A stretch of DNA of 64,000 nucleotides, taken from the NCBI RefSeq assembly GCF_007827695.1, contig NZ_VITA01000007.1, positions 186,001 through 250,000 on the forward strand. The letters run 5' to 3'. Below the pieces are notes generated by a model. That model was not told the origin of the DNA. It worked only from the letters and a program-made list of their open reading frames with translations, and did not search any database. The DNA comes from Sinorhizobium medicae. GTDB taxonomy: Bacteria > Pseudomonadota > Alphaproteobacteria > Rhizobiales > Rhizobiaceae. Of the stretch, positions 1-7,104 are shown one piece after another. Within the stretch, counting starts at the first letter, position 1; the number at the start of each line of letters is the position of its first letter. The translations under genes were made by a program, and so were the position numbers.

Positions 1-1
1 T

Positions 2-481
2 TTCTCCGCCTCGCTCTTCGGTCTTTCCGGCTCGCTCATCGTGGGCTTTCTCGACCTGCAGGCGGGGCGGGCGCAGAATCGTTTCTATACGGAGCTCGAG
101 AACTGGCTCTCCTCGGTGACCGATGTTGGACACGGATTTTCCCAGCCGGGCGAAATGAGCGACGGCGCTCCCGCCGAGGAACTGCGGCGGCTCACCGACC
201 AGCTCGCGCGCATGACCCATGAGGGTGGCGTGAACCAGCGCACCACGGCTGCCATGGCGAGCCTCGCCGAGGGCATTCAGGGCCTTGTCAAGAATATGCG
301 GGGCGAGCAGCAGATGCTGCGCGACTGGATCGAAGCGCAGCAGGAGGAGGCCAAGGCGATGCGCAAGACGCTCGATCGGCTGACCGCGCGCATCGGTCAG
401 GCTGACCGTATCACCGTGCAGACGGAGAAATCCGTGTCTCCGGCGAAACTCAGCCGCATGGAAGACAGCGGAGGAGATTGA
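2..481 (+). CDS. MotA/TolQ/ExbB-like proton channel protein, C-terminal part
   Basis: The reading frame is open from the first base, so the gene starts before the window. What remains is the end of a membrane segment (FGLSGSLIVGFLDLQ), then about 140 hydrophilic, mostly helical residues ending in SGGD. This layout, followed directly by a MotB-like gene, fits the MotA/ExbB-like subunit of a proton-driven stator found in Rhizobiales. The stop TGA sits inside the ribosome-binding region of the next gene, so the two are very probably co-transcribed and translated together. No flagellar genes are nearby, so a role in envelope energisation is as likely as motility. The family assignment rests partly on the partner gene. 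Confidence 0.65.
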   Translation, partial: FSASLFGLSGSLIVGFLDLQAGRAQNRFYTELENWLSSVTDVGHGFSQPGEMSDGAPAEELRRLTDQLARMTHEGGVNQRTTAAMASLAEGIQGLVKNMRGEQQMLRDWIEAQQEEAKAMRKTLDRLTARIGQADRITVQTEKSVSPAKLSRMEDSGGD

Positions 482-483
482 CC

Positions 484-1512
484 ATGGCGCTCTCCCGACG
501 CCGCGAACCGCGGGCTATCAACTACTGGCCGGGTTTCGTGGACGCGCTCTCGACGCTGCTCATGGCAATCATGTTCCTGCTCAGTGTTTTCGTCACTGCA
601 CAGTTCCTGCTCGGCAGGGAGATCAGCGGCAAGGACGAGGTGCTGAACCGGCTGAACAGCCAGATCAACGAACTCACCCAGCTCTTGGCCCTCGAGAAAA
701 GCGGCAAACAGGATCTCGAGGATTCGCTTGCCAATCTTCAGGCTTCGCTTTCACAATCCGAGGGCGAACGGTCACGCCTGCAGGCGCTGCTTGACAGAGG
801 TGCAGGCAGTGCGGAAGTCGCCGATGAAAAGATCGGCCGGCTCGGATCGGAGCTCGAAAACGAGCGGCAGGTCAGTGCAAGGGCAATGAGCCAGATCGAA
901 CTCTTGAACCAGCAGATCGCGGCGCTCCGCAGCCAGATCGCCGCCATCGAGGGCGCCCTCCAGGCATCGGAGGCGAAGGACGAGGCCTCTCAGGCCAAGA
1001 TCTCCGATCTCGGCCGCAGGCTGAACGTTGCGCTGGCACAGCGTGTTCAGGAGCTCAATCGCTACCGTTCGGACTTCTTCGGCCGGCTGAGGGAAATTCT
1101 CTCCGATCGCGAAAATATCCGCATCGTCGGCGATCGTTTCGTCTTTCAGTCGGAAGTGCTCTTTCCTTCGGGCGGCAACGAGCTCAACCCTGAAGGCCAG
1201 GCTGAGATGACGAAGCTTGCGGCAGCGATTCTCGACCTTGCCAGGGAGATTCCGGCGGAGATCAACTGGGTCCTGCGCGTGGACGGCCACACGGACGATG
1301 TTCAGCTTTCGGGAATAGGCCGCTTCCGTGACAATTGGGAATTGTCGTCGGCGCGAGCGACCTCCGTCGTCAAATTCCTGATCTCGAAAGGGGTTCCGGC
1401 GGACCGGCTGGTGGCGGCTGGCTTTGGCGAATACCAGCCCATTGCGCCTGGCGACACCCAGGAAGCACGCGCGCAGAATCGTCGTATCGAGCTCAAGCTA
1501 ACAGAAAAATAA
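484..1512 (+). CDS. MotB/OmpA-like peptidoglycan-binding protein
   Basis: 342 residues. The N-terminus carries a single membrane segment (about residues 19-41) with Asp20 in the MotB-like context WPGFVDALSTLL, where MotB proteins hold the proton-carrying aspartate. A long coiled coil (about 45-190) leads to a C-terminal OmpA-type peptidoglycan-binding domain (about 205-342; VDGHTDD, NRRIEL). ATG 484 is chosen because GGAGGAG lies 7 bases upstream; an in-frame TTG at 478 is too close to that site. It follows the MotA/ExbB-like gene immediately and probably forms a stator with it. The coiled coil between plug and OmpA domain is longer than in flagellar MotB, which suggests a non-flagellar role. 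The convergent ABC gene ends 2 bases beyond this stop. Confidence 0.75.
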   Translation: MALSRRREPRAINYWPGFVDALSTLLMAIMFLLSVFVTAQFLLGREISGKDEVLNRLNSQINELTQLLALEKSGKQDLEDSLANLQASLSQSEGERSRLQALLDRGAGSAEVADEKIGRLGSELENERQVSARAMSQIELLNQQIAALRSQIAAIEGALQASEAKDEASQAKISDLGRRLNVALAQRVQELNRYRSDFFGRLREILSDRENIRIVGDRFVFQSEVLFPSGGNELNPEGQAEMTKLAAAILDLAREIPAEINWVLRVDGHTDDVQLSGIGRFRDNWELSSARATSVVKFLISKGVPADRLVAAGFGEYQPIAPGDTQEARAQNRRIELKLTEK

Positions 1513-1514
1513 GA

Positions 1515-3308
1515 TCACGGAGAAACAGGCGCGGGCGAACCGACGAACAGCGCTTCTGCGCCGTGATCGAACTGGAGCCGCGCAAGCTTCGCATAAAGCC
1601 CGCCCTGGCGGATCAGGGACTCGTGGGTGCCTTCCTCGACGATGCGGCCATGTTCCATCACCAGGATGCGGTCCGCCTTGAGAACGGTCGCGAGCCTATG
1701 GGCGATGACGAGCGTCGTGCGCTCCTTCATCAGGCCGTCAAGCGCCTTTTGCACCAGCGTCTCGCTTTCCGCATCCAGCGCCGAGGTGGCCTCGTCGAGA
1801 AGAAGGATGGGAGCGTCTTTCAGGATGGCGCGCGCGATGGCTATGCGCTGGCGCTGGCCGCCTGAAAGGGTCACCCCGCGCTCGCCGACCAGCGTGTCGT
1901 AGCCGTGATCAAGCCTGCCGATGAACTCTTCGGCCTGCGCCGCGACAGCGGCTGCGCGCACCGCTTCGCGGCTTGCGTCCGGCACGCCGAACGCGATGTT
2001 GTCGTGCACCGAGGTGGCGAAGATGGTCACGTCCTGGGGCACGATCGCTAGTCTCTCACGCAGTTCTTCGGGATCGACGGCGCGCACATCCGTACCGTCG
2101 ACGCGGATGGTGCCCTTTGCCGGGTCGTAGTAACGCAGGAGCATCGAGAAGACCGTGCTCTTGCCGGCGCCGGATGGGCCGACGATGGCTACCGTCTCGC
2201 CCGGCCTTATCGCAAAGCTCAGGCCCCGGAGACTCTTGTAATCCGGCCGGGCGGGATAGGCGAAGTGCACGTCGTCGAACTCGACCGCCCCTGTCGCAGG
2301 TGCGGGCATTGCGACCGGACACTCCGGCGCGCGAATTTCAGGGACTTCGCTCAGAAGCTCGTTCAGGCGTTCGGCGGCGCCCGCCGCCTGTGAGAGTTCG
2401 CCCCAGACCTCCGACAGCGCGCCGAGACTGCCCGCCGCGAAAACGGAGTAGAGCAGGAACTGACCGAGAGTACCGGCGGAAAGCGAGCCTGAGAGGACGT
2501 CCCTTGCGCCGAACCAGAGCACGGCGACGACGCTTCCGAAGATCATCGTGATGGCAAAGGCGGTCAGCACCGAGCGCGCTTTTGTTGCAGCGCGGGCGGC
2601 ACGATAGGCGGCCTCCACCGAGTTGCCGAAGCGCAAACGCGCGCTCTCCACACCGTTGAAAGCCTGCACCGTACGGGTGGCGGCGATCGTTTCGCCGGCA
2701 TAGGCGGAAGCCGCCGCAAGCATATCCTGCGCTTCGCGGGAGCGCCGGCGTACCGAGCGGCCGAAGCCGACGAGCGGAAAGACTATGACGGGGATCGCGG
2801 CGAGCACCAGGCTCGAAAGCTTCGGGCTCGTATAGACCATCATGCCCATAGCGCCGAGACAGAGGATGAGGTTGCGCAGCGCCACCGATGCCGTCGCGCC
2901 CACCGCCGATTTGATCTGTGTCGTGTCGGCAGTCAGCCGCGATACGATCTCACCGGACTGATTGACGTCGAAGAAGGATGCCGAGAGCTGCATGACGCGT
3001 GCGAAGACGTCGCGTCTGAGGTCGGCAACGATGCGCTCGCCCAGCGAGATGACGAAATAGTAGCGGGCGGCGCTGGCAAGGGCGAGGATCACCGCAAGCA
3101 CCATCAGCATGGAGAAATAGGTGTTGATGAAGCCGGAATCGGAATTGGAGAAGCCGTGGTCTATCATACGGCGAACGGCCATCGGCAATGTCAGCGTCGT
3201 AACCGCTGCGGCGGTCAGGGAAAGGCCAGCGCCGATCGCAAGGCCGCGGTAGCGGGCGAGGTAAGGCAGTACGGTTGCGAGCGGGCGGATGGACCTGCGC
3301 GCCGGCAT
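1515..3308 (-). CDS. ABC exporter, fused permease and ATPase (MsbA-like)
   Basis: 597 residues in the half-transporter layout: a six-helix membrane domain (about 1-320) followed by an ATPase domain (about 345-580). Visible motifs are Walker A GPSGAGKST, signature LSGGQ, Walker B ILLLDEATSALD and the H-loop IAHRL. Such proteins work as homodimers exporting lipids, peptides or drugs across the inner membrane; the substrate cannot be told from sequence. I use ATG 3308 (MPARRS) because AGGAA lies about 6 bases before it, rather than an upstream in-frame ATG at 3368. It is convergent with the MotB-like gene and divergent from rpmE. Confidence 0.85.
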   Translation of the reverse strand: MPARRSIRPLATVLPYLARYRGLAIGAGLSLTAAAVTTLTLPMAVRRMIDHGFSNSDSGFINTYFSMLMVLAVILALASAARYYFVISLGERIVADLRRDVFARVMQLSASFFDVNQSGEIVSRLTADTTQIKSAVGATASVALRNLILCLGAMGMMVYTSPKLSSLVLAAIPVIVFPLVGFGRSVRRRSREAQDMLAAASAYAGETIAATRTVQAFNGVESARLRFGNSVEAAYRAARAATKARSVLTAFAITMIFGSVVAVLWFGARDVLSGSLSAGTLGQFLLYSVFAAGSLGALSEVWGELSQAAGAAERLNELLSEVPEIRAPECPVAMPAPATGAVEFDDVHFAYPARPDYKSLRGLSFAIRPGETVAIVGPSGAGKSTVFSMLLRYYDPAKGTIRVDGTDVRAVDPEELRERLAIVPQDVTIFATSVHDNIAFGVPDASREAVRAAAVAAQAEEFIGRLDHGYDTLVGERGVTLSGGQRQRIAIARAILKDAPILLLDEATSALDAESETLVQKALDGLMKERTTLVIAHRLATVLKADRILVMEHGRIVEEGTHESLIRQGGLYAKLARLQFDHGAEALFVGSPAPVSP

Positions 3309-3471
3309 TTGAATTTCCTGTTTTGGCACATAGCCCCCCGTTCGCCTGTCACGGGGCCACAACGTCATGCGCCGACCAGGCGCTTATCGCTGTGCGACTG
3401 CGACCTGCTGCCGTTCCGGACCGGTGTTGATCCGATGAATCATGCAGAGATCACAAGTCTTCCGCGCGGCA

Positions 3472-3500
3472 CTTGTTATCCCGCAGACCTTCATGTATAG
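3472..3500 (+). promoter_or_regulatory. Probable sigma-70 promoter of rpmE
   Basis: CTTGTT, 17 bases, then GTATAG, close to the rhizobial vegetative consensus CTTGAC-N17-CTATAT. It is 120 bases upstream of the rpmE start and on the same strand. Confidence 0.5.
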
Positions 3501-3619
3501 GCACGGCATCGAATTGGGAAGCCGCGGCCCAAGAGCGGTCTGCGGCTTCATTTACGTGTTCGGTCCCAAAGTCGCAATGCCTTGCGACAATTGGACCCTG
3601 GAACTCTAGGAAGATTGTT

Positions 3620-3841
3620 ATGAAGGCAGACATCCATCCCGACTACCACACGATCAAGGTGGTGATGACCGACGGCACCGAATACGAAACCCGCTCGACC
3701 TGGGGTACGGAAGGTGCGACGATGAACCTGGAAATCGACCCCAAGTCGCATCCGGCCTGGACCGGCGGCAACCAGCAGCTCGTCGATCGCGGCGGCCGCG
3801 TCTCCAAGTTCAAGAAGCGCTTCGAAGGCCTCGGCCTCTGA
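3620..3841 (+). CDS. rpmE: 50S ribosomal protein L31
   Basis: 73 residues beginning [12 protein letters not shown] and ending [16 protein letters not shown], the L31 hallmarks. L31 bridges the large and small ribosomal subunits. Many bacterial L31 proteins bind zinc through a set of cysteines; this one has none, the zinc-independent form common in alphaproteobacteria, so it is not expected to be a zinc reserve. The gene is a single unit with its own promoter and a strong terminator. Confidence 0.95.
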   Translation: MKADIHPDYHTIKVVMTDGTEYETRSTWGTEGATMNLEIDPKSHPAWTGGNQQLVDRGGRVSKFKKRFEGLGL

Positions 3842-3867
3842 TATCAGACGCTCGATTGCATATTGCG

Positions 3868-3892
3868 AAGCCCGGCATGCCGGGCTTTTTTG
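3868..3892 (+). terminator. Rho-independent terminator of rpmE
   Basis: A perfect 20-base palindrome (AAGCCCGGCATGCCGGGCTT) followed by a T run, 26 bases after the rpmE stop. Confidence 0.9.
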
Positions 3893-3962
3893 TTGGCTGG
3901 CATCGCCTTTGCGGCCGCTTTGGCTATTGCGACCTCGCGGTGGTTTTCGCCGGCCCATGTGT

Positions 3963-3989
3963 GGATCCTCGGGCTTGACCCGAGGATCC
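3963..3989. repeat. Palindromic intergenic repeat
   Basis: GGATCCTCGGG and CCCGAGGATCC form an 11-base inverted repeat around a 5-base loop. Palindromes of this kind recur in rhizobial intergenic DNA. It lies between the convergent terminators of rpmE and rcdA and has no T tail, so it is probably a repeat unit and not a terminator. Confidence 0.6.
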
Positions 3990-4021
3990 AACCGCAAGCA
4001 TTGCTTTTCTCGCCTGCCCAA

Positions 4022-4049
4022 AGAAAAAACCCGGCACATGGCCGGGTTT
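4022..4049 (-). terminator. Rho-independent terminator of rcdA
   Basis: On the minus strand, AAACCCGGC and GCCGGGTTT pair around a 5-base loop and are followed by T residues, about 30 bases after the rcdA stop. Confidence 0.85.
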
Positions 4050-4077
4050 ATAATCTCAGCGGCAGGATCGCCTCGCT

Positions 4078-4596
4078 TCAGTTCGCTCCGAAGGCGGTCT
4101 GCAGCAATTTGATCTGCGCCTTCACACCATTCTGATTGTCCGGTACGAAGCTCGTCATTTCCTGTGGCCGATAGATTTCGCGGTCGAGCAGGGCGACGCG
4201 ATTCTGCAGCCGCAGCGACCGCTCGATCAGGTCGCGGAAGCTTTCCGGCAAGTCGTTCCATCCGGGCGCACTGCGATCGACATTGAAGCTGTCGAGCCGG
4301 ACTTTGTTCTTTTCCGACAGAACCTGGTCACGGCTCATCTCGCCATTGTTGACGGCGCGCTGCAGAAGGAGCCAGGAAGCCATCTGCATCAGCCGGGTGG
4401 TAAGCCGCATCGACTCGGCGGCATAGAGAACGGATGCCATGCGCGGCAGTACCTTTGCTGCGGTGCGGCCGGGACCATCCAGATAGCTCGCCGTTTCCTC
4501 GACCAGGCCCATCCCTTCAGAGTAGAGCGCCTTGAACTGCGCCGACGACGCAGCGTGACCGGCGAAACTGACGGTATTCAATCCTCTTTCGGACAT
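4078..4596 (-). CDS. rcdA: RcdA, adaptor for regulated CtrA degradation (DUF1465)
   Basis: 172 residues matching the DUF1465/RcdA family: GMGLVEETASYLDGPG, ESMRLTTRLMQMASWLLLQ and the following helix are its conserved core, a three-helix bundle with a disordered C-terminus. In Caulobacter, RcdA with CpdR and PopA delivers the master cell-cycle regulator CtrA to the ClpXP protease; in S. meliloti the homologue is part of the same pathway. ATG 4596 is chosen over upstream in-frame starts because AGGGAA sits 7 or 8 bases before it and the family begins here. An exact TTAA-N7-TTAA site lies 124 bases upstream, suggesting that CtrA itself controls this gene. A terminator follows. Confidence 0.85.
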   Translation of the reverse strand: MSERGLNTVSFAGHAASSAQFKALYSEGMGLVEETASYLDGPGRTAAKVLPRMASVLYAAESMRLTTRLMQMASWLLLQRAVNNGEMSRDQVLSEKNKVRLDSFNVDRSAPGWNDLPESFRDLIERSLRLQNRVALLDREIYRPQEMTSFVPDNQNGVKAQIKLLQTAFGAN

Positions 4597-4719
4597 GCCT
4601 GTATTCCCTGGTTCCAACGCATCACGACTGTCAGGTAACGGGCGGCTCTGGGAAAAGTTTCCTGAGGCCCCTCCATGCTCGAAGAATGATCCCATACCGC
4701 ATTCCGCGCAAGGGCATTC

Positions 4720-4734
4720 TTAAGAAAGGGTTAA
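4720..4734 (-). promoter_or_regulatory. CtrA-type binding site upstream of rcdA
   Basis: Exact TTAA-N7-TTAA (spacer GAAAGGG on the plus strand), the recognition pattern of CtrA. It lies about 124 bases before the rcdA start, where it could overlap a promoter -35 region. Confidence 0.6.
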
Positions 4735-4773
4735 TCTCCACAATTCTTTGGAGCCATGCTGTCGTAAAGCAAA

Positions 4774-4890
4774 AAAAGAGCCGCGCGAAGCGGCTCTCAA
4801 GGTAAAACAGGGAGAAAAATCAGACCATTCGCCAGTCGGTGAAATTGTCTGAGTCCGGAAGGAAACCGGATGATCCTACAATCGCAGATA
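4774..4890 (-). ncRNA. Possible small RNA ending at an orphan terminator
   Basis: On the minus strand, AGAGCCGC and GCGGCTCT (4777-4797) pair and are followed by seven T residues, a textbook terminator. No plausible ORF precedes it before the RIME at 4964, and a second CtrA-type site lies at 4895-4909. The simplest reading is a short non-coding transcript of about 100 nucleotides read away from that site. The start is a guess; only the terminator is seen directly. A remnant of a lost gene is the alternative. Confidence 0.35.
4777..4797 (-). terminator. Orphan rho-independent terminator
   Basis: An 8-base stem with loop GCGAA on the minus strand, followed by a run of seven T. It does not follow any recognised gene: rcdA starts downstream of it and DUF1192 ends more than 300 bases away across two RIMEs. 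Confidence 0.8.
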
Positions 4891-4894
4891 TTGC

Positions 4895-4909
4895 TTAATA
4901 TGGAGTTAA
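4895..4909. promoter_or_regulatory. Second CtrA-type binding site in the rcdA upstream region
   Basis: Exact TTAA-N7-TTAA with spacer TATGGAG, followed by CC on the plus strand as in the fuller TTAACC half-site. A GANTC (CcrM methylation) sequence lies nearby at 4851-4855. It could drive the candidate small RNA on the minus strand. Confidence 0.55.
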
Positions 4910-4914
4910 CCCCT

Positions 4915-5019
4915 AGAGCGGGATGAGGAAAAGTGTGTGCGGTTTTCCGCCCGCATCCCGCTCTAACTTATTGGAATCGATCATGTTCATGTTCTTAGGT
5001 CGATTCGACCTAAGAACAT
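4915..5019. repeat. RIME element, copy 1 (two palindromes)
   Basis: A 50-base palindromic block (4915-4964, starting AGAGCGGGATGAGG and ending CATCCCGCTCT) followed by a second palindrome at 4989-5019 with 15-base arms and a 1-base centre. This two-palindrome layout of about 105 bases is that of the Rhizobium-specific intergenic mosaic element. Confidence 0.8.
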
Positions 5020-5027
5020 CGTGATCT

Positions 5028-5077
5028 AGAGCGGGATGAGGAAAAGTGTGTGCGGTTTTCCGCCCGCATCCCGCTCT
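5028..5077. repeat. RIME element, copy 2 (first palindrome only)
   Basis: Its 50 bases are identical to 4915-4964 and in the same orientation. The second palindrome is not recognisable after it, so this copy looks partial. Confidence 0.8.
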
Positions 5078-5123
5078 AACTTGTTGAAATCGATCTCGTT
5101 CTTGATTTCAGATCTATCCGAGT

Positions 5124-5312
5124 TCAACGAAAGAGGCTTTCGGCGGCGGACCGGCTTGCCGATTTGCGGTTCATTTCCGCTTCCAGCCTTGCGATTTCTT
5201 GCGTCAGGAGCGCGATGCGCGCGTTCAGTTCATCCACCGAGAGCAGCGAAAGGTCGCTGCCGATCTCGTGCTCGGTCTTCTTCTTCGCTTGGTCCTCGTC
5301 AAACAGGCTCAT
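5124..5312 (-). CDS. DUF1192 family small protein
   Basis: 62 residues. The sequence (MSLFDEDQAKKK, HEIG-DLSLLSVDEL, ARIALLTQEIARLEAEM) fits DUF1192, a short alphaproteobacterial family with one predicted helical hairpin or coiled coil; its function is unknown. The start overlaps the last 14 bases of the upstream MFS gene, so the two are probably co-translated. It is shorter than most ORF cut-offs for a separate gene but the conserved core and C-terminal AAESLFR support it. Confidence 0.75.
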   Translation of the reverse strand: MSLFDEDQAKKKTEHEIGSDLSLLSVDELNARIALLTQEIARLEAEMNRKSASRSAAESLFR

Positions 5313-6600
5313 TCGATTTCTCCTCCTCCTGGGGATCGCCGGCGCCTTCCTCCGCCAGTTCCTCCATCGGAGCTGCGCGCGGCGAGAGCTGCAGGCTCTC
5401 CGGCGTCGTCGCGGTTCCGGCATTGACCGGCGAGAAGTTTTCCCGATCGGCCGCGGGAACCGGTGCGCGCCGGCGACTGCGGACGATCGCATAGGCAGTG
5501 ATCAGCATATGCGCACACGCCGTGATCATGAAGAGGCCATAGGGCCCGCTGGCGGTCATTATCGGTCCGCCGATCGTCGGCCCGATGATCGTGCCGACTC
5601 CGTAAAGAAGCAGGAGCCCGCCCGAAACCTTCACGAAATCCTCGGCTGTGGCGAAGTCGTTGGCGTGGGAAACAGCGATCGGATAGAGCGCATTGGCGGC
5701 CGCCCCGTAGATTGCGATCAGGGTCAGAACGATCCAGACCTGGCTCGGCTCGACGAGAAACATCAGCAGGCCGGCGAGCGCGCCGATCCCGGCGAGCGCG
5801 GCGAGCACATAGCGGCGGTCGACGCGGTCGGAGATGCGGCCGGCCGGCAGTTGCATGACGGCGCCCGAGAAGATCGCGACGCTCATCATCGCAGCGACGG
5901 TGCTGTCCGACAGGCCCGCCTGCCGGCCGAAAACGGCACCCAGCGTGCCGAAGGCGCCGTTGGCGATGCCGATGAGCAGGATGCCGAGAAAGGAGACCGG
6001 GGAATTGCTGTAGAGACCGCGCAGATCGAGGCGGACCTGCTTCAGCGGCTGCGGCGACGCGGCCCTGGACATGAGCGTCGGCAGCATCGCGACGCAATAG
6101 AGAATGCCGCAGATCATAAAGAAGAAAGTCGTGGAGGTCTCGCCGAACGGAATCATCATCTGCCCGCCGACGACGCCGAAAAGGGTGATGGCGATGTAGA
6201 GCGAGAAGATCAGGCCGCGGCTCTCATTGGTGGCGCGCTCGTTCAGCCAGCTTTCGATGATCATCGAAGTTCCGGCAGTGGAGAAGCCTGTGACTGCGCG
6301 GAGCGCCAACCACCAGATCGGATCGATCAGAATACCCGTCAACAACGAAACGATAGCGATCAGGGCGGTGAACACGCTGAAGGCGCGCACGTGCCCAATA
6401 CGCTTGACGATGTTCGGCGCAAAAAAGCAGCCGAGCACGAAACCGGTTGCCCACAGCGTGCCGAACAGACCGAGTATCGTCGTCGGATAGCCTTCCGCCG
6501 TGCCGCGCACCGGCAGGAGCAGGCCCTGCAGACCGTTTCCGAGAAAGAGAAACAATGTGCCGAGAAGCAGAGCGGCAACGGGAAGCAGGTTATTTCTCAT
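5299..6600 (-). CDS. Major facilitator superfamily transporter (YcaD-like)
   Basis: 433 residues with about 12 hydrophobic segments, from NNLLPVAALLLGTLFLFLG onward, and a charged C-terminal tail. The overall pattern resembles the YcaD branch of MFS carriers, whose substrates are unknown. ATG 6600 (MRNNLL) is preferred to ATG 6669 because the protein then begins directly at the first membrane helix and a GGATGG sequence precedes it. It overlaps the DUF1192 gene by 14 bases and is divergent from the small membrane protein at 6775. Confidence 0.8.
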   Translation of the reverse strand: MRNNLLPVAALLLGTLFLFLGNGLQGLLLPVRGTAEGYPTTILGLFGTLWATGFVLGCFFAPNIVKRIGHVRAFSVFTALIAIVSLLTGILIDPIWWLALRAVTGFSTAGTSMIIESWLNERATNESRGLIFSLYIAITLFGVVGGQMMIPFGETSTTFFFMICGILYCVAMLPTLMSRAASPQPLKQVRLDLRGLYSNSPVSFLGILLIGIANGAFGTLGAVFGRQAGLSDSTVAAMMSVAIFSGAVMQLPAGRISDRVDRRYVLAALAGIGALAGLLMFLVEPSQVWIVLTLIAIYGAAANALYPIAVSHANDFATAEDFVKVSGGLLLLYGVGTIIGPTIGGPIMTASGPYGLFMITACAHMLITAYAIVRSRRRAPVPAADRENFSPVNAGTATTPESLQLSPRAAPMEELAEEGAGDPQEEEKSNEPV

Positions 6601-6774
6601 GATCCATCCGACGTTCTGCCCTGGACAAGCTGTGACGCGTATCGCCCTGCCGAGGGAAATCGATACCACCGGTCATTGCAAATCGGCGGCGAAAACAATA
6701 GCCCTCTATGCGACGAAAAGTGACGTCCGTATGGCGTCGCTCACATTGCGGCGGATCTTCCCGGAAATGAGCAG

Positions 6775-6930
6775 ATGTCAAAGGCACTAACGCTTCTCCT
6801 GCTGCTGGCCATGTGCGTCCAGGTGATCAAGCCGCTCGGCTGCCCGGGCCTCCGGCAGCGCCGCGATTTCTGGAAGATTGCCGTCCTTGCCATCGTCGTG
6901 ATGATGCTCACGGTGCTCGTGCGCCCCTGA
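6775..6930 (+). CDS. Small membrane protein, 51 residues
   Basis: Too short for most gene finders. The product begins MSKALTLLLLLAMCVQVIKP, continues with GCPGLRQRRDFWK and ends in a second hydrophobic stretch AVLAIVVMMLTVLVRP. Two membrane segments joined by a basic loop, with charges where a membrane protein would have them, argue against a chance ORF. The ribosome-binding site is weak (GGAAATGAG). Function unknown. It stands alone between the divergent MFS gene and the cyclase gene. Confidence 0.6.
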   Translation: MSKALTLLLLLAMCVQVIKPLGCPGLRQRRDFWKIAVLAIVVMMLTVLVRP

Positions 6931-7104
6931 AGAAGCCGGGGTGCTTCCGCTGGACGCACGCTGCTGCGCGTCCGGCATTCCCGGCAGCATCGCGCAGCTT
7001 TGCGTTCCTTTAGAAACAGCACCTTGCGGAACGGCCACTTATCTTCACGGCCAAAACGACGCGAGTCTCCGCACGACATTATGGCAGGAAAAGGTTAAAT
7101 TACC

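Noticed and set aside
1335-1865. 176-codon plus-strand ORF across the end of the MotB-like gene
   Set aside because: Overlaps two supported genes in another frame and lacks domain features.
3548-4261. 237-codon minus-strand ORF across rpmE
   Set aside because: It crosses rpmE and two terminators and has no family features.
5164-6723. 519-codon ORF on the plus strand opposite the MFS gene
   Set aside because: Highly charged low-complexity product; antisense shadow of a transporter gene in G+C-rich DNA.
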